Assembly: GCF_030137545.1 (NCBI RefSeq)
Contig: NZ_JARUVL010000012.1
Location: 8,426 to 72,425, forward strand
Length of the DNA: 64,000 nucleotides
Source: Virgibacillus sp. LDC-1
Lineage (GTDB): Bacteria; Bacillota; Bacilli; Bacillales; Amphibacillaceae
Direction of reading: 5' to 3'
Part shown: in pieces, positions 10,753-21,263 of the stretch
Numbering within the stretch: position 1 is the first letter of the stretch
Layout: each line of letters begins with the position of its first letter
The notes under the pieces: model-generated
Database searches by the model: none
The model's input: the letters and a program-made list of their open reading frames with translations, nothing else
Told to the model about the DNA's origin: nothing
Made by a program: the position numbers and the translations under genes

Positions 10753-11418
10753 ATGGAAAAACATGTGGTTGTTATTTATCCGCATCCAGATGATGAAGCG
10801 TTTGGTGCGGCTGGAACCATTGCTCAGTTTCGTGCAGAAGGTGTTCCTGTTACTTACCTATGTGGAACACTTGGTGAAATGGGGAGAAATATGGGAGCAC
10901 CTCCATTCGCAAATAGAGAATCATTGCCTATGATTCGCAAGCAAGAATTACAAAATGCGTGTAACGTGTTAGATATCGATTTGAAAATGTTAGGTTATCG
11001 GGATAAAACGTTAGAATTTGAAGACAGGCAGGAAATTGCAAAACGTTTAAAGACAATGCTCGAAGAAATAAAACCAAGTTTGGTTATTACACATTATCCT
11101 GGACATGCAGTCCATCCGGATCATAATGCACTTGGTGCGGCCGCAGTAGAAGCAGTTGGATTAATGGATCCTTCGATTCGACCAACGGTTTGGGCACAAG
11201 CGATTACGAATTCCTTTATGGAGGATTTGGGAAAACCGGATATTATCAATGATATTTCCCCATACTTTGAGAAGAAGATGGATACAATTAAAGCACATAA
11301 ATCTCAGGCAGATGGTATATTAGGCAATTTTAAAAAGGCGAATAAGCTAGCAAAAGATGTGCAAGACGCTGCAAAACAACGCCTCGGTATCGAAAGATTT
11401 TATATTTGGGAGTTTTGA
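10753..11418 (+). CDS. bshB2: Bacillithiol biosynthesis deacetylase BshB2
   Basis: Zinc-dependent GlcNAc-malate deacetylase of the LmbE-like family, acting in bacillithiol synthesis. The zinc motif PHPDDE is at residues 10-15 and a second metal motif HPDHN follows in the middle of the chain. Length 221 fits the family. An ATG at 10741 is in frame, but its AAAGG would touch the start codon; the ATG at 10753 fits GGTGA better. It follows yojF, as in B. subtilis yojF-yojG. Confidence 0.9.
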   Translation: MEKHVVVIYPHPDDEAFGAAGTIAQFRAEGVPVTYLCGTLGEMGRNMGAPPFANRESLPMIRKQELQNACNVLDIDLKMLGYRDKTLEFEDRQEIAKRLKTMLEEIKPSLVITHYPGHAVHPDHNALGAAAVEAVGLMDPSIRPTVWAQAITNSFMEDLGKPDIINDISPYFEKKMDTIKAHKSQADGILGNFKKANKLAKDVQDAAKQRLGIERFYIWEF

Positions 11419-11530
11419 TTAAGCATGTAGCAACGTAAATTGTGGCTTTTAAGCAGTAGCAATACATTAAATTTGTACCAAAATGAAAGAAAACCATAAG
11501 CTAGAGTAAATAAAGATGGGAGGAATAAGG

Positions 11531-11725
11531 ATGAAAAAGCTTTATCGTTCAACTCAAAACCGCATGCTAGCTGGTGTACTAGGCGGTCTAGGAGAATATA
11601 CACGTATCGACCCTACTATTTTACGCTTATTGTTCATCATTGCATTGTTTTTCAGTGCGTTTACTTTGGCGATTATTTATGTAATTGCTATATTTATCAT
11701 CCCAGATGGAGGAGTGGATTACTAA
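11531..11725 (+). CDS. yvlC: PspC domain protein YvlC
   Basis: Small protein of 64 residues made up almost entirely of a PspC domain: a charged N-terminus with LAGVLGGLGEY followed by one hydrophobic helix ending in IPDGG. PspC domains occur in envelope-stress systems. In B. subtilis, yvlC precedes yvlD, the same order as here. The ATG follows GGGAGGAATAAGG. The stop overlaps the yvlD start by one base (TAATG), so the two are translationally coupled. Confidence 0.85.
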   Translation: MKKLYRSTQNRMLAGVLGGLGEYTRIDPTILRLLFIIALFFSAFTLAIIYVIAIFIIPDGGVDY

Positions 11726-12084
11726 TGCTATTACGGGGTTTTTTATCTATTTTTTTAAATGCTGTAGCGTTAATAGCGGTAGCAGAGTTATTTGATTCCT
11801 TTTATTTGGACGGGTTTGGAACAGCGTTACTTGCGAGTGTTATCCTTGCGATATTAAATATAATCGTAAAGCCTATTTTAATTATTCTCACCTTGCCGAT
11901 TACGATTGTTTCACTTGGGTTCTTTTTATTTGTCATCAATGCAATTACATTGATGCTAACACAAGGACTGATGGGGGATTCCTTTGAAATTTCAGGATTT
12001 GGTACAGCAATTATTGCAGCTATTATCATTTCCATCATCAATCTCGTTTTAAATCGACTTGTGAAGGATACGCTTCGAGCGTAG
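11725..12084 (+). CDS. yvlD: Phage holin family 4 / DUF360 membrane protein YvlD
   Basis: Membrane protein of 119 residues with four hydrophobic segments and the family pattern NIIVKPILIILTLPITIVSLG. The domain name is historical; it is a chromosomal gene, not phage, and its function is unknown. It overlaps yvlC by one base, forming the yvlCD pair seen in B. subtilis. Its stop lies inside the left arm of the following terminator. Confidence 0.85.
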   Translation: MLLRGFLSIFLNAVALIAVAELFDSFYLDGFGTALLASVILAILNIIVKPILIILTLPITIVSLGFFLFVINAITLMLTQGLMGDSFEISGFGTAIIAAIIISIINLVLNRLVKDTLRA

Positions 12085-12107
12085 ACGATATGTCTGCGCT
12101 ATTTTTT
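12078..12107 (+). terminator. Terminator after yvlD
   Basis: AGCGTAGAC pairs with GTCTGCGCT and is followed by ATTTTTTA. The left arm overlaps the yvlD stop codon. Confidence 0.75.
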
Positions 12108-12208
12108 ATAGAGAAAGACGCCGTTATGAAGTTTCTATGATGATAGAAACGAACAGATTACCTTTACGTACTCTGCTTTCTTAATCATTCCTACGACATG
12201 TTAAAATG

Positions 12209-12217
12209 TGCTACAAT
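12209..12217 (+). promoter_or_regulatory. Extended -10 promoter for hprK
   Basis: TGCTACAAT matches TGn plus a one-mismatch -10, 32 bp before hprK. The -35 region is weak. Confidence 0.4.
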
Positions 12218-12248
12218 AAAGAGCAGTTAGATCTGGAGGAGATACGTC

Positions 12249-13184
12249 ATGACAGTTGTGCGAACAAAGGATTTACTTGAAAATTTTAATTTAACCTTAG
12301 TAGCCGGAGAAGAAGGCATACATAGGGAAATCACGACAAGTGATATTTATCGACCTGGAATTGAAATGGCAGGTTTTTTTACATATTATCCAAGTGAAAG
12401 GCTACAACTTATCGGTAAAACAGAAATGGCTTATTTTCTAGACCTTTCTGACGAAGAAAAAAAAGATCGATGTGAACGATTATGCACGGATATCACCCCA
12501 GGCATTGTTGTTTCTCGAGGTATGGAGATTCCGCAAATTTTAATAGAGGCAGCGAATAATGCAGGGGTTCCTATTCTACACTCTCCGCGAAAAACAACAC
12601 GGGTCATTAGTAGACTAACGAATTTCCTTGAAGTTAAATTTGCACCATTTACCGCCATTCATGGTGTGCTAGTTGATGTTTACGGTGTTGGTGTACTAAT
12701 AACGGGTGAAAGTGGCGTTGGTAAAAGTGAAACAGCATTAGAACTCGTAAAAAGAGGGCATCGTCTAGTTGCCGATGATAGTGTGGAAATACGGCAAGAA
12801 GACTATGATACATTAATTGGTAATTCTCCACCCCTGATTGAACATTTATTAGAAATACGTGGGTTAGGAATTATTAATGTAATGACATTATTTGGAGCAG
12901 GTGCCGTTCGCAATTATAAAAAAATCTCTTTTATTATAAATTTAGAGCTATGGGATCAGCAAAAGCAGTATGATCGTTTAGGATTAGATGAAGAAACGAT
13001 GAAAATTATGGATGTAAACCTTCCAAAAGCAACAATTCCTGTTCGCCCAGGACGGAACTTAGCAGTTATTATTGAAGTTGCTGCAATGAATTTCCGTTTA
13101 AAACGAATGGGTGTTAATGCAGCAGAAGAATTCTCAGAACGATTAACGAAAATGATTGAGCATGAAAAGGATGTTATGGAATAG
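12249..13184 (+). CDS. hprK: HPr kinase/phosphorylase
   Basis: Bifunctional enzyme that phosphorylates HPr and Crh on Ser46 with ATP, or removes the phosphate, and so sets carbon catabolite repression through CcpA. The P-loop GESGVGKS is at 153-160 and the HprK signature [10 protein letters not shown] follows near 208. Length 311 matches bacillar HprK. The start follows CTGGAGGAG. Its stop TAG is embedded in the lgt ribosome site, giving an hprK-lgt-yvoD-ppaX-yvoF operon. Its target Crh is encoded 11 kb downstream. Confidence 0.97.
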   Translation: MTVVRTKDLLENFNLTLVAGEEGIHREITTSDIYRPGIEMAGFFTYYPSERLQLIGKTEMAYFLDLSDEEKKDRCERLCTDITPGIVVSRGMEIPQILIEAANNAGVPILHSPRKTTRVISRLTNFLEVKFAPFTAIHGVLVDVYGVGVLITGESGVGKSETALELVKRGHRLVADDSVEIRQEDYDTLIGNSPPLIEHLLEIRGLGIINVMTLFGAGAVRNYKKISFIINLELWDQQKQYDRLGLDEETMKIMDVNLPKATIPVRPGRNLAVIIEVAAMNFRLKRMGVNAAEEFSERLTKMIEHEKDVME

Positions 13185-13194
13185 GAGTGATGTT

Positions 13195-14028
13195 ATGACT
13201 TGTAATGCACCTGCGTTGGATCGCGTATTTTTTGAAGTTGGCCCGTTCACCATCTATTGGTATGGCGTTATTATTGCAACCGGCGCTTTTTTAGGATTAT
13301 ATTTAGCGACGAAGGAATCAGATCGACTTGGATTAAAAAAAGACTTGATGGTCGATCTTGTCGTTTTTGCTATTCCAATCGCCATTATTTCTGCGCGTAT
13401 ATACTATGTAATGTTTGAATGGGAAAACTATGTAGGACAGCCATGGTGGAAGATTTTTGCAGTATGGGAAGGCGGAATAGCTATTCATGGTGCGTTAATT
13501 GGTTCGGTGTTAACAGCCATCATTTATGCACGAGTTAAAAAAGTATCCTTTTGGCAGCTAGCAGACATAGCTGCTCCAAGCTTAATACTTGGGCAAGCAA
13601 TTGGTCGCTGGGGTAACTTTATGAATCAAGAGGCCCATGGTGGTCCAATATCTGAGTCTGCTTATCAAAGCTTTCATCAATATTTACCTGATTTTATTAT
13701 GAATCAAATGTGTATTGACGGTGTGATGTACCATCCAACATTCTTATATGAATCCGTGTGGAATATACTCGTACTTATCTTGCTACTTGTTTTGCGACGG
13801 AAGAATCCATTACGAGGAAATGTGTTCCTTACGTATATTATTGCTTATTCTGTTGGACGCTTCTTTATAGAGGGTATGCGGACGGATAGTCTGTACGGAG
13901 GCGGCCTACGTGCTGCACAAGTGATGTCAATTATTCTGATTATAGGCTCTATAGGGTTGATGATCTATCGCCGAAAATCTGGAATAGCAGATAAACATTA
14001 TGATGGAAAAAAGGTAAATAGAAAATAA
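13195..14028 (+). CDS. lgt: Prolipoprotein diacylglyceryl transferase
   Basis: Membrane enzyme that transfers diacylglycerol from phosphatidylglycerol to the lipobox cysteine of prelipoproteins (a substrate in this window would be MntA). It has the family signature [14 protein letters not shown] and the C-terminal [12 protein letters not shown], with about seven membrane segments in 277 residues. The frame extends upstream into hprK, but TAGGAGTGA is correctly placed for the ATG at 13195 and homologues start near this point. Confidence 0.96.
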   Translation: MTCNAPALDRVFFEVGPFTIYWYGVIIATGAFLGLYLATKESDRLGLKKDLMVDLVVFAIPIAIISARIYYVMFEWENYVGQPWWKIFAVWEGGIAIHGALIGSVLTAIIYARVKKVSFWQLADIAAPSLILGQAIGRWGNFMNQEAHGGPISESAYQSFHQYLPDFIMNQMCIDGVMYHPTFLYESVWNILVLILLLVLRRKNPLRGNVFLTYIIAYSVGRFFIEGMRTDSLYGGGLRAAQVMSIILIIGSIGLMIYRRKSGIADKHYDGKKVNRK

Positions 14029-14064
14029 ACATGTTTATTGGATAGAAAGAAGAGGGATGGGAGA

Positions 14065-15024
14065 TTGGCGGGAATAATTTTTAGAGGCTTACGCCAAGGA
14101 TTAGACACAACCTGGACGTTAGGAAAGGTAATCTTTCCAATTACACTTATTGTTACAATTTTGCAGCACACACCTATTTTGCCATGGTTAATTGATAAAA
14201 TTAGTCCAATTATGGGGCTGTTCGGTTTATCAGGAGAAGCAGCTGTACCACTAGTATTAGGGAATGCACTAAATTTATATGCTGGGATTGCAGCTATTAT
14301 TTCTTTTGACTTTACCGTGAAAGAAGTATTTATTATGGCAATGATGCTATCGTTCTCCCATAATTTATTTATTGAGTCCTCGGTAGCAGCAAAAGTTGGG
14401 GTAAGCTGGTGGCTTATTTCTGGAATTCGAATAGGACTTGCGTTGCTAGCTGGTTCGCTCATTCATCTGATTTGGAATGGCGGCCAGGAGCTTGCACAAT
14501 ACGGTTTTATTTCCACAGAGCAGGCAGTGCTTTCGGGGTGGCAAGAAATTGGGTTTCAAGCAGTACAAACTGCCTTCATGGCGATTGTACAGCTTGCTTT
14601 AATTGTTATCCCGTTAATGATAGTAATGCAGTTTTTGCGTGAAAAAGGATGGCTAACGAAATTTTCCAATATGTTTGCGCCTGTTACACAGCTTCTAGGA
14701 ATGAAGCGCAATACTTCCATGACCTTAGTTGCCGGACTTACCATTGGTCTTGCTTATGGTGCTGGTGTAATGATACAGGCTGTAAAGGAAGATGGCGTAT
14801 CAAGAAAAGATATGATGCTTGCACTTATTTTTCTTGTATCCTGTCACGCTGTAGTTGAAGATACGTTAATTTTTATTCCGCTTGGCATACCTGTATGGCC
14901 GTTACTTGTTATTCGTCTCATTACAGCGATTATACTGACAATGCTCGTTGCGCATATATGGAAACGGTTGGATGAACGAAAAGGAAAGGAAATGAAAGAT
15001 GAGCATTCGTACAATACTCTTTGA
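14065..15024 (+). CDS. yvoD: Nucleoside recognition (Gate) domain membrane protein YvoD
   Basis: Membrane protein of about 319 residues containing two nucleoside-recognition/Gate-type repeats (AAVPLVLGNALNLYAGIAA, and later GLAYGAGVMIQ). Transport is suspected for the family but no substrate is known. It keeps the B. subtilis position between lgt and ppaX. The start is uncertain: TTG at 14065 has AGAGGG 8 bases upstream, while the longer frame begins at a TTG at 14038 without a ribosome site. The 3' end overlaps ppaX by 26 bp. Confidence 0.75.
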   Translation: MAGIIFRGLRQGLDTTWTLGKVIFPITLIVTILQHTPILPWLIDKISPIMGLFGLSGEAAVPLVLGNALNLYAGIAAIISFDFTVKEVFIMAMMLSFSHNLFIESSVAAKVGVSWWLISGIRIGLALLAGSLIHLIWNGGQELAQYGFISTEQAVLSGWQEIGFQAVQTAFMAIVQLALIVIPLMIVMQFLREKGWLTKFSNMFAPVTQLLGMKRNTSMTLVAGLTIGLAYGAGVMIQAVKEDGVSRKDMMLALIFLVSCHAVVEDTLIFIPLGIPVWPLLVIRLITAIILTMLVAHIWKRLDERKGKEMKDEHSYNTL

Positions 15025-15637
15025 TTTAGATGGAACACTAATTGATACCAATGAATTAATAATAGCATCGTTTATTCATACCTTTAAGCAGTATGGAAGA
15101 GAATATACACGGGCAGAGCTAAAGGAATTTAATGGTCCACCATTAAAGGACACATTCGCTTCTATTGATCCAAATAAAGTAGAGGAGATGGTGGAAACAT
15201 ATCGTGCCCATAATTTTTTACATCATGATGCTTATGTAAAGCCGTTTCCACATGTTATTGAGACACTTATTGAACTAAAAAATAAGCAGATTCAAATTGG
15301 GATTGTTTCTACGAAGATGCAGAAAGGCGTTCTAAAGGGACTTCAGGTTTGTGGGCTCGAAAAGATGTTTGATGCAATTGTCACATTAGATGACGTGACC
15401 AATGCTAAGCCGAATCCAGAGCCTGTGTTAAAAGGAATGGAACTTCTAGCTGGACAGCCAGAATCGACATTAATGGTAGGGGATAATTACCATGATATTG
15501 AGGCAGGACATCGAGCAGGCGTTCAAACCGCTGGCGTTTCATGGTCACATAAAGGGAAGGAATTTCTACAATCCTATCACCCAACCTATATGCTTGAAGA
15601 TATGCGTGATTTATTGCGAATAATTGAGGTGCGATAA
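14999..15637 (+). CDS. ppaX: Pyrophosphatase PpaX
   Basis: HAD-superfamily phosphatase of 212 residues. In B. subtilis, PpaX hydrolyses the pyrophosphate released when HprK removes phosphate from Ser46-P-HPr, so its place in the hprK operon has a functional reason. HAD motif I DLDGTLIDT is near the N-terminus, the motif III lysine lies in NAKPNPEP, and motif IV is GDNYHDIEAG. The start overlaps the end of yvoD and has AAAGGAAATGAAAG upstream. Confidence 0.93.
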   Translation: MSIRTILFDLDGTLIDTNELIIASFIHTFKQYGREYTRAELKEFNGPPLKDTFASIDPNKVEEMVETYRAHNFLHHDAYVKPFPHVIETLIELKNKQIQIGIVSTKMQKGVLKGLQVCGLEKMFDAIVTLDDVTNAKPNPEPVLKGMELLAGQPESTLMVGDNYHDIEAGHRAGVQTAGVSWSHKGKEFLQSYHPTYMLEDMRDLLRIIEVR

Positions 15638-16150
15638 ATGAGGAAAACGGAACGATATCAGGTCAAAAATGCGAATTCACTGTGGCAAATATATCAAACG
15701 GTTTCTTTTTGGAAGGTTGTAAAAAATTTTATTATTATTCAAATTGCCCGTTATACGCCTTTTTTACGTATGAAAAACTGGTTGTATCGTGTATGTTTGC
15801 GAATGAAAGTCGGAGATAAAACAGCCTTTGCGCTTATGGTAATGCCTGATATTATGTTTCCGGAAAAAATATCTGTTGGTACAAACAGTATTATTGGGTA
15901 TAATACAACCATTCTTGCCCACGAATATTTATTAAAGGAATATCGCATAGGGGAAGTCAAGATAGGAAATGAAGTAATGGTCGGAGCAAACTCAACGATA
16001 TTGCCCGGAGTTACGATTGGGGACCATGCAATTGTTTCTGCTGGTACGCTTGTGCATAAAGATGTTCCAGCAGGTGCTTTTGTAGGGGGAAACCCGATGC
16101 AGCTAATTTATTCGAAGGAAGAAATGGAGCAAAGACAACAGAAAGAATAA
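15638..16150 (+). CDS. yvoF: Hexapeptide-repeat acyltransferase YvoF
   Basis: Protein of 170 residues with left-handed beta-helix hexapeptide repeats in its second half (VGANSTILPGVTIGDHAIVSAG, read as repeating units) ending in a typical GGNPMQ turn. This is the fold of maltose/galactoside O-acetyltransferases; the substrate is unknown. The ATG directly abuts the ppaX stop, so it is the last gene of the hprK operon. In B. subtilis hisZ follows; here it does not. Confidence 0.85.
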   Translation: MRKTERYQVKNANSLWQIYQTVSFWKVVKNFIIIQIARYTPFLRMKNWLYRVCLRMKVGDKTAFALMVMPDIMFPEKISVGTNSIIGYNTTILAHEYLLKEYRIGEVKIGNEVMVGANSTILPGVTIGDHAIVSAGTLVHKDVPAGAFVGGNPMQLIYSKEEMEQRQQKE

Positions 16151-16207
16151 ACTATATATTGTCTTTGTACCATTGCTATGATAAGATTAATTTTGAAAAG
16201 TGAATAA

Positions 16208-16342
16208 ATGGACGGAGATATGGAGAAACCGCAAACTTCTAATACAATTATTTTTGTGTTGGGATGTTTTTGTGGTTTTTTTCTTTTTTTAGGACTAGTC
16301 TCTATGTTTCGCCATAAGTATGAATTAGAACCTATTGTATGA
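16208..16342 (+). CDS. Possible small membrane protein (44 aa)
   Basis: Open frame of 44 residues starting MDGDMEKPQTSNT, followed by one strongly hydrophobic helix (IIFVLGCFCGFFLFLGLVSM) and a charged tail RHKYELEPIV. A second in-frame ATG lies at 16220. Ribosome sites are weak: AAAAGTGA before 16208, or GGAG only two bases before 16220. The topology of a short polar N-terminus, one membrane helix and a basic tail fits a real small protein, but I cannot prove translation. It lies between yvoF and glpD and is unrecognised. Confidence 0.4.
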   Translation: MDGDMEKPQTSNTIIFVLGCFCGFFLFLGLVSMFRHKYELEPIV

Positions 16343-16406
16343 CATGAACCTATCGTGTTTCGGGTATGGATAGGTAGAGGGAAAATAATAAGTGGGAGTG
16401 AATTGT

Positions 16407-18080
16407 ATGACGACATTTTCTAGTAGACAGCGTAAGGATATATGGAGTAGTTTAACAAAGGAAAAACTTGATCTATTAGTTATTGGAGGTGGAATAACAG
16501 GAGCAGGAATTGCATTAGATGCCGCTACGAGAGGCTTGAATACAGGTGTTGTTGAAATGCAGGACTTTGCTGCTGGGACTTCATCACGGTCGACAAAGCT
16601 AGTGCATGGGGGTTTACGTTATTTAAAGCAATTTGAAGTAAAACTCGTTGCAGAAGTAGGAAAAGAACGAGAAATTGTTTATGAAAATGGACCACATGTC
16701 ACAACACCAGAATGGATGATGCTTCCCTTTCATAAAGGAGGTACATTTGGACCGTTCTCAACGAACATCGGACTTCGTGTCTACGATTTTTTGGCCGTTG
16801 TTAAAAAATCAGAACGACGGAAAATGTTAAATGTAGAAGAAGCATTAACAAAAGAGCCACTCATAAAAAAAGAGAATTTAAAAGGAGCTGGCTATTATGT
16901 TGAATATAAAACAGATGATGCACGGCTAACGATAGAAGTAATGAAAAAAGCAGTGCAAAAAGGTGCGCATGCAATAAACTATGCAAAGGTAATTGACTTT
17001 ATTTATTCAGATCAAGGGCAGCTAGCTGGTGTGGTTGTGGAGGATCAACTAACAAATGAAACGAAGCAAATCTATGCAAAAAAAATTGTAAATGCTGGTG
17101 GACCATGGGTAGATAAGCTTCGTGAAATAGATGGATCAAAACAAGGGAAGCATTTGCACCTATCGAAAGGTATTCACCTCGTCTTTTCGAAGAAGGATTT
17201 TCCGCTTCAGCAGGCGGTTTATTTTGATGTGCCAGATGGACGCATGATTTTTGCTATACCGCGTGAGAATAAAACATATGTAGGAACAACGGATACATTT
17301 TACGACGGAGCTATCGAACACCCGACCGTAACAGAGGCAGATCGTGATTATATTATTAACGCGGTGAATGACATGTTCCCTTCATTGCAAATTAATGCAG
17401 AACATGTTGAGTCAAGCTGGGCAGGAATTCGCCCATTAATCGCAGAGGAAGGAAAAAAGCCTGGAGAAATTTCGCGAAAGGACGAGATTTTTATCTCTAA
17501 TTCTGGACTTATCTCAATGGCAGGAGGAAAATTGACGGGGTATCGTAAAATGGCAGAGCAAGCAGTTGATAAGGTTGTTGCTATGCTTAAGCAAGAGGAA
17601 GGTATCCTTTATTCCGAATCAACCACAAAGCACCTGCCAATAGCAGGAGGAGAAGTTGGTGGGTCAAAAGGCTTTTCAACCTATGTAAGGAAAAAGTCAA
17701 AAGAAGGGATCGCATTAGGATTAGATGAAAGAACAACGCTTCGGTTAATCGAGCGATATGGGGCAAATGTTGAGCGTGTATTCCAGTTATATCAAGATTT
17801 ACAAGAAGAAGCTAAAAAGGAACAAATGGATACAGTTGTACTTGCTGAGCTTGAATATGGATTACAATATGAGCTTGTCTATAAACCAGTAGACTTCTTC
17901 ATCCGAAGAACTGGCGCCTTATTTTTTGAAATAAACTGGGTAAAGGAACATCAAGAAGCGGTAATGAATTATATGAAAAAAGCACTAAATTGGGAAGAGG
18001 AAGAAGCGGCATCTTATCAATCTGAATTGGATAGGGAGATTTATGAAGCAACACGTCCAACTGAAACTGTTTATGAATAA
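16407..18080 (+). CDS. glpD: Aerobic glycerol-3-phosphate dehydrogenase
   Basis: FAD enzyme that oxidises glycerol 3-phosphate to dihydroxyacetone phosphate at the membrane and feeds electrons to the quinone pool. The N-terminal dinucleotide fold GGGITGAGIALDAATRG and the family motif GTSSRSTKLVHGGLRYL are present. Length 557 is normal. The ATG at 16407 has GGGAGTG seven bases upstream; a GTG 15 bp earlier is less likely. No glpF, glpK or glpP is adjacent, so any GlpP antitermination control would act from elsewhere. An imperfect inverted repeat (CCTATC and GATAGG, about 16351-16375) lies upstream. Confidence 0.95.
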   Translation: MTTFSSRQRKDIWSSLTKEKLDLLVIGGGITGAGIALDAATRGLNTGVVEMQDFAAGTSSRSTKLVHGGLRYLKQFEVKLVAEVGKEREIVYENGPHVTTPEWMMLPFHKGGTFGPFSTNIGLRVYDFLAVVKKSERRKMLNVEEALTKEPLIKKENLKGAGYYVEYKTDDARLTIEVMKKAVQKGAHAINYAKVIDFIYSDQGQLAGVVVEDQLTNETKQIYAKKIVNAGGPWVDKLREIDGSKQGKHLHLSKGIHLVFSKKDFPLQQAVYFDVPDGRMIFAIPRENKTYVGTTDTFYDGAIEHPTVTEADRDYIINAVNDMFPSLQINAEHVESSWAGIRPLIAEEGKKPGEISRKDEIFISNSGLISMAGGKLTGYRKMAEQAVDKVVAMLKQEEGILYSESTTKHLPIAGGEVGGSKGFSTYVRKKSKEGIALGLDERTTLRLIERYGANVERVFQLYQDLQEEAKKEQMDTVVLAELEYGLQYELVYKPVDFFIRRTGALFFEINWVKEHQEAVMNYMKKALNWEEEEAASYQSELDREIYEATRPTETVYE

Positions 18081-18423
18081 GAAAATGGAAGAGGGCGGCC
18101 GAAAGAAAAGATTCGATTGAAATAGTTAAGACCGTTTCTTGGGCAAAGAAGACTCTGCTAAAGTTATTTTGAGCAGATGTTGCACTTGTTCCTATGGTGA
18201 AAGCGAACCCATTTTCAAACTGCGGTGAGATACTTCTCTTTTGTCCCACCGCTTTTTTTACATAAATTTGTCTTCCATAAATCCCATAACATGATTGGGT
18301 GTATGCAACTGATGTTGGCAACTATTATTTCCATAGTAGATATGGTATACTTTGTTCTGGTGAAACGTAGCTTATGCGACGTTTTCGAATAAATGATGTC
18401 AACATAACAAATGGGGAATATAC
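18081..18423. repeat. Intergenic region with a degenerate dispersed-repeat fragment and terminator
   Basis: No gene is seen here. Positions 18199-18221 are, on the minus strand, identical over 23 bases to 60539-60561, within the repeat downstream of the M42 peptidase gene. A terminator-like hairpin (GCGGTGAGA with TCCCACCGC, 18222-18250) with a T run follows and probably ends glpD transcription. TGGTATACT at 18343-18351 is a likely extended -10 for the next gene. Confidence 0.6.
18222..18259 (+). terminator. Terminator downstream of glpD
   Basis: GCGGTGAGA pairs with TCCCACCGC (one mismatch) and is followed by TTTTTTT. It lies 140 bp after the glpD stop, next to the repeat fragment. Confidence 0.65.
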
Positions 18424-19431
18424 ATGCAACAAACGAAGAATAGGGTGGAGGCTTCCAATAAGATTATTCCTTTTATTCCTGAAGGAGATTTTTATTACAT
18501 GAAGGGTGTTAAAGCCTTTCAGAAACGGAAGTTTGAGATTGCGATTAAGTGGCTAACGAAAGCAATTGAAGCAACACCTGATGAACCACTTTATAAATGT
18601 CAAATGTCAATAATATATACCGAAATCGGTTCTTTTCATAAGGCAAATCAGTTATTGACGAATGTTTTGCAAACCTCTGGTGATAAATATATTGATTGTT
18701 ATTATTTGCTTGCAAACAATTATGCCCACCTAGGCTTGTTACATGATGCCAAAAAATACGCATTGTCTTATCTTAATTTAGCTCCTAAAGGTGATTTTCG
18801 AGAAGAGGCAGAGGACTTACTCTACTTTATCGAAATTGATGAGGAACAGGATGACGATTGGGATGTAGAAGACGAAGATGAATTAATCATTTATCAAGAG
18901 TCTGCTTTTTATTATATGGAAACGATGGATTGGGATAATGCAATTGCTACGCTAGAAGAAATGCTTCATCTATTTCCAGAGCATAAAACGACAAAGCACG
19001 AATATGCTCATGCCCTCTTTTTTGCTGGTTATCAAGAAGATGCTATTCAAATGGAACAAGCGCATCTGAAAGAAGAGCCGAATGCGTTGTTTCCGCATGC
19101 TAATTTGGCTTTATTCTTTTATGAAATGAATGATATTAGTGAATATGAAAAGCATAAGCGTGCATTACTAAATGTATATCCTATACACGAGCAGCAAAAA
19201 TTAAAAATAGCGGTAACATTTGCTAGAACAGCATGTTATTCAGAAGCCCTACAACGTTTTAAGCTGGTGGATAAAGGAATCGTTCGGAGCCATATATCGT
19301 TTTATAGATGGTATAGTCTTACATTGTATATGACTGGTTTTGAAGAAAAAGCGATTGCCTTATGGGAAGAAGGATGTAAAAAGCACCAATTGTTGTTACA
19401 AGAAAAATTTCCTTGGGAAGTGTATGTGTGA
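18424..19431 (+). CDS. yvcD: Tetratricopeptide repeat protein YvcD
   Basis: Soluble protein of 335 residues built from TPR-like helical pairs (for example FQKRKFEIAIKWLTKAIEA and the pairs around DWDNAIATLEEMLHLFPEH), interrupted near 140-155 by a very acidic stretch (EEQDDDWDVEDEDEL). It probably mediates protein contacts; no partner is known. It precedes trxB, as yvcD does in B. subtilis. The ATG follows a GGGGAATA ribosome site. Confidence 0.75.
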   Translation: MQQTKNRVEASNKIIPFIPEGDFYYMKGVKAFQKRKFEIAIKWLTKAIEATPDEPLYKCQMSIIYTEIGSFHKANQLLTNVLQTSGDKYIDCYYLLANNYAHLGLLHDAKKYALSYLNLAPKGDFREEAEDLLYFIEIDEEQDDDWDVEDEDELIIYQESAFYYMETMDWDNAIATLEEMLHLFPEHKTTKHEYAHALFFAGYQEDAIQMEQAHLKEEPNALFPHANLALFFYEMNDISEYEKHKRALLNVYPIHEQQKLKIAVTFARTACYSEALQRFKLVDKGIVRSHISFYRWYSLTLYMTGFEEKAIALWEEGCKKHQLLLQEKFPWEVYV

Positions 19432-19458
19432 GCAAATAATTAGACGAAAATAGTCTAA

Positions 19459-20463
<1,005 letters not shown>

Positions 20464-20501
20464 TTTCATTTTAACGTTGCTGTAACACGCACGAAACAAT
20501 T

Positions 20502-20592
20502 AAGGGGTACAATAGAGTTAACTAATTGACCCCCTTTTTTAATAAATAGATTATTTTTGCACAGATGTCAAAAGCATCTGTGCCTTTTTTTG
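20502..20592 (+). terminator. Two tandem terminators after trxB
   Basis: The first is GGGGT...ACCCC followed by CTTTTTT (20502-20540). The second is GCACAGATG pairing perfectly with CATCTGTGC and then TTTTTTT (20559-20592). The second is the stronger. Confidence 0.85.
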
Positions 20593-20759
20593 TTTCTTTT
20601 TGAGCGAGCTTTCTTGGCTGGTATGTTCATATAATTCAATGTATAATAAAGGGAGGTCTTTGCCTAGGAAGATTTAACTTGAAACTAGAATTCACACCAC
20701 TGTATTCATTTAATAAATTACGAGCTTTAATGTTTAGAGAGAAATAGAGGTGATGATTT

Positions 20760-21224
20760 ATGCAGCGTGTTGCAAACTGCATATTAATAAATAATAATCA
20801 TATTTTAATGATAAAGAAACCAAGACGAGGATGGTATGCAATTCCAGGGGGAAAAATGGAGCATGGAGAGACCATCAAAGAAGCAGCAATTCGTGAATAT
20901 CGAGAAGAAACAGCATTACATGTTAAAAACCCTTCCTTAGCTGGGGTTTTTACCTTTTCTATTTTTGAAGAAGAGAATTTACAGCAGGAATGGATGATGT
21001 TTACGTTTGTTTGTGATACGTTTACTGGAGAGCTGACAGACAATTGTAAAGAGGGAGAATTGGAATGGATACCAATTGATACGATTGCTTCTCTTCCAAT
21101 GGCAGAGGGAGATCGAAAAATCTTTGCCCACATTCTTTCATCGGATGAATTGCTTTACGGCGCTTTTTCATACACAAAAGATTTTGATCTTTTAGCATAT
21201 CGCTTTGATCCATCTACTGATTAA
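20760..21224 (+). CDS. yvcI: Nudix hydrolase YvcI
   Basis: Pyrophosphohydrolase-fold protein of 154 residues with a full Nudix box beginning GGKMEHGETIKEAA and continuing REYREETAL, where the usual Gly near its end is Ala. It resembles MutT-type 8-oxo-dGTP diphosphatases; the true substrate cannot be read. GAGGTGATG precedes the ATG. It heads the yvcI-rapZ-yvcK-whiA cluster; two TATAAT hexamers at 20630 and 20642 upstream may serve its promoter. Confidence 0.87.
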   Translation: MQRVANCILINNNHILMIKKPRRGWYAIPGGKMEHGETIKEAAIREYREETALHVKNPSLAGVFTFSIFEEENLQQEWMMFTFVCDTFTGELTDNCKEGELEWIPIDTIASLPMAEGDRKIFAHILSSDELLYGAFSYTKDFDLLAYRFDPSTD

Positions 21225-21263
21225 TAGAAGTACTGTGATAAGAGGTTGAAAGGGGAGCACACC

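Noticed and set aside
11725-12084. Holin annotation of yvlD as a sign of prophage
   Set aside because: The family name is historical; it is coupled to yvlC and no phage genes are near.
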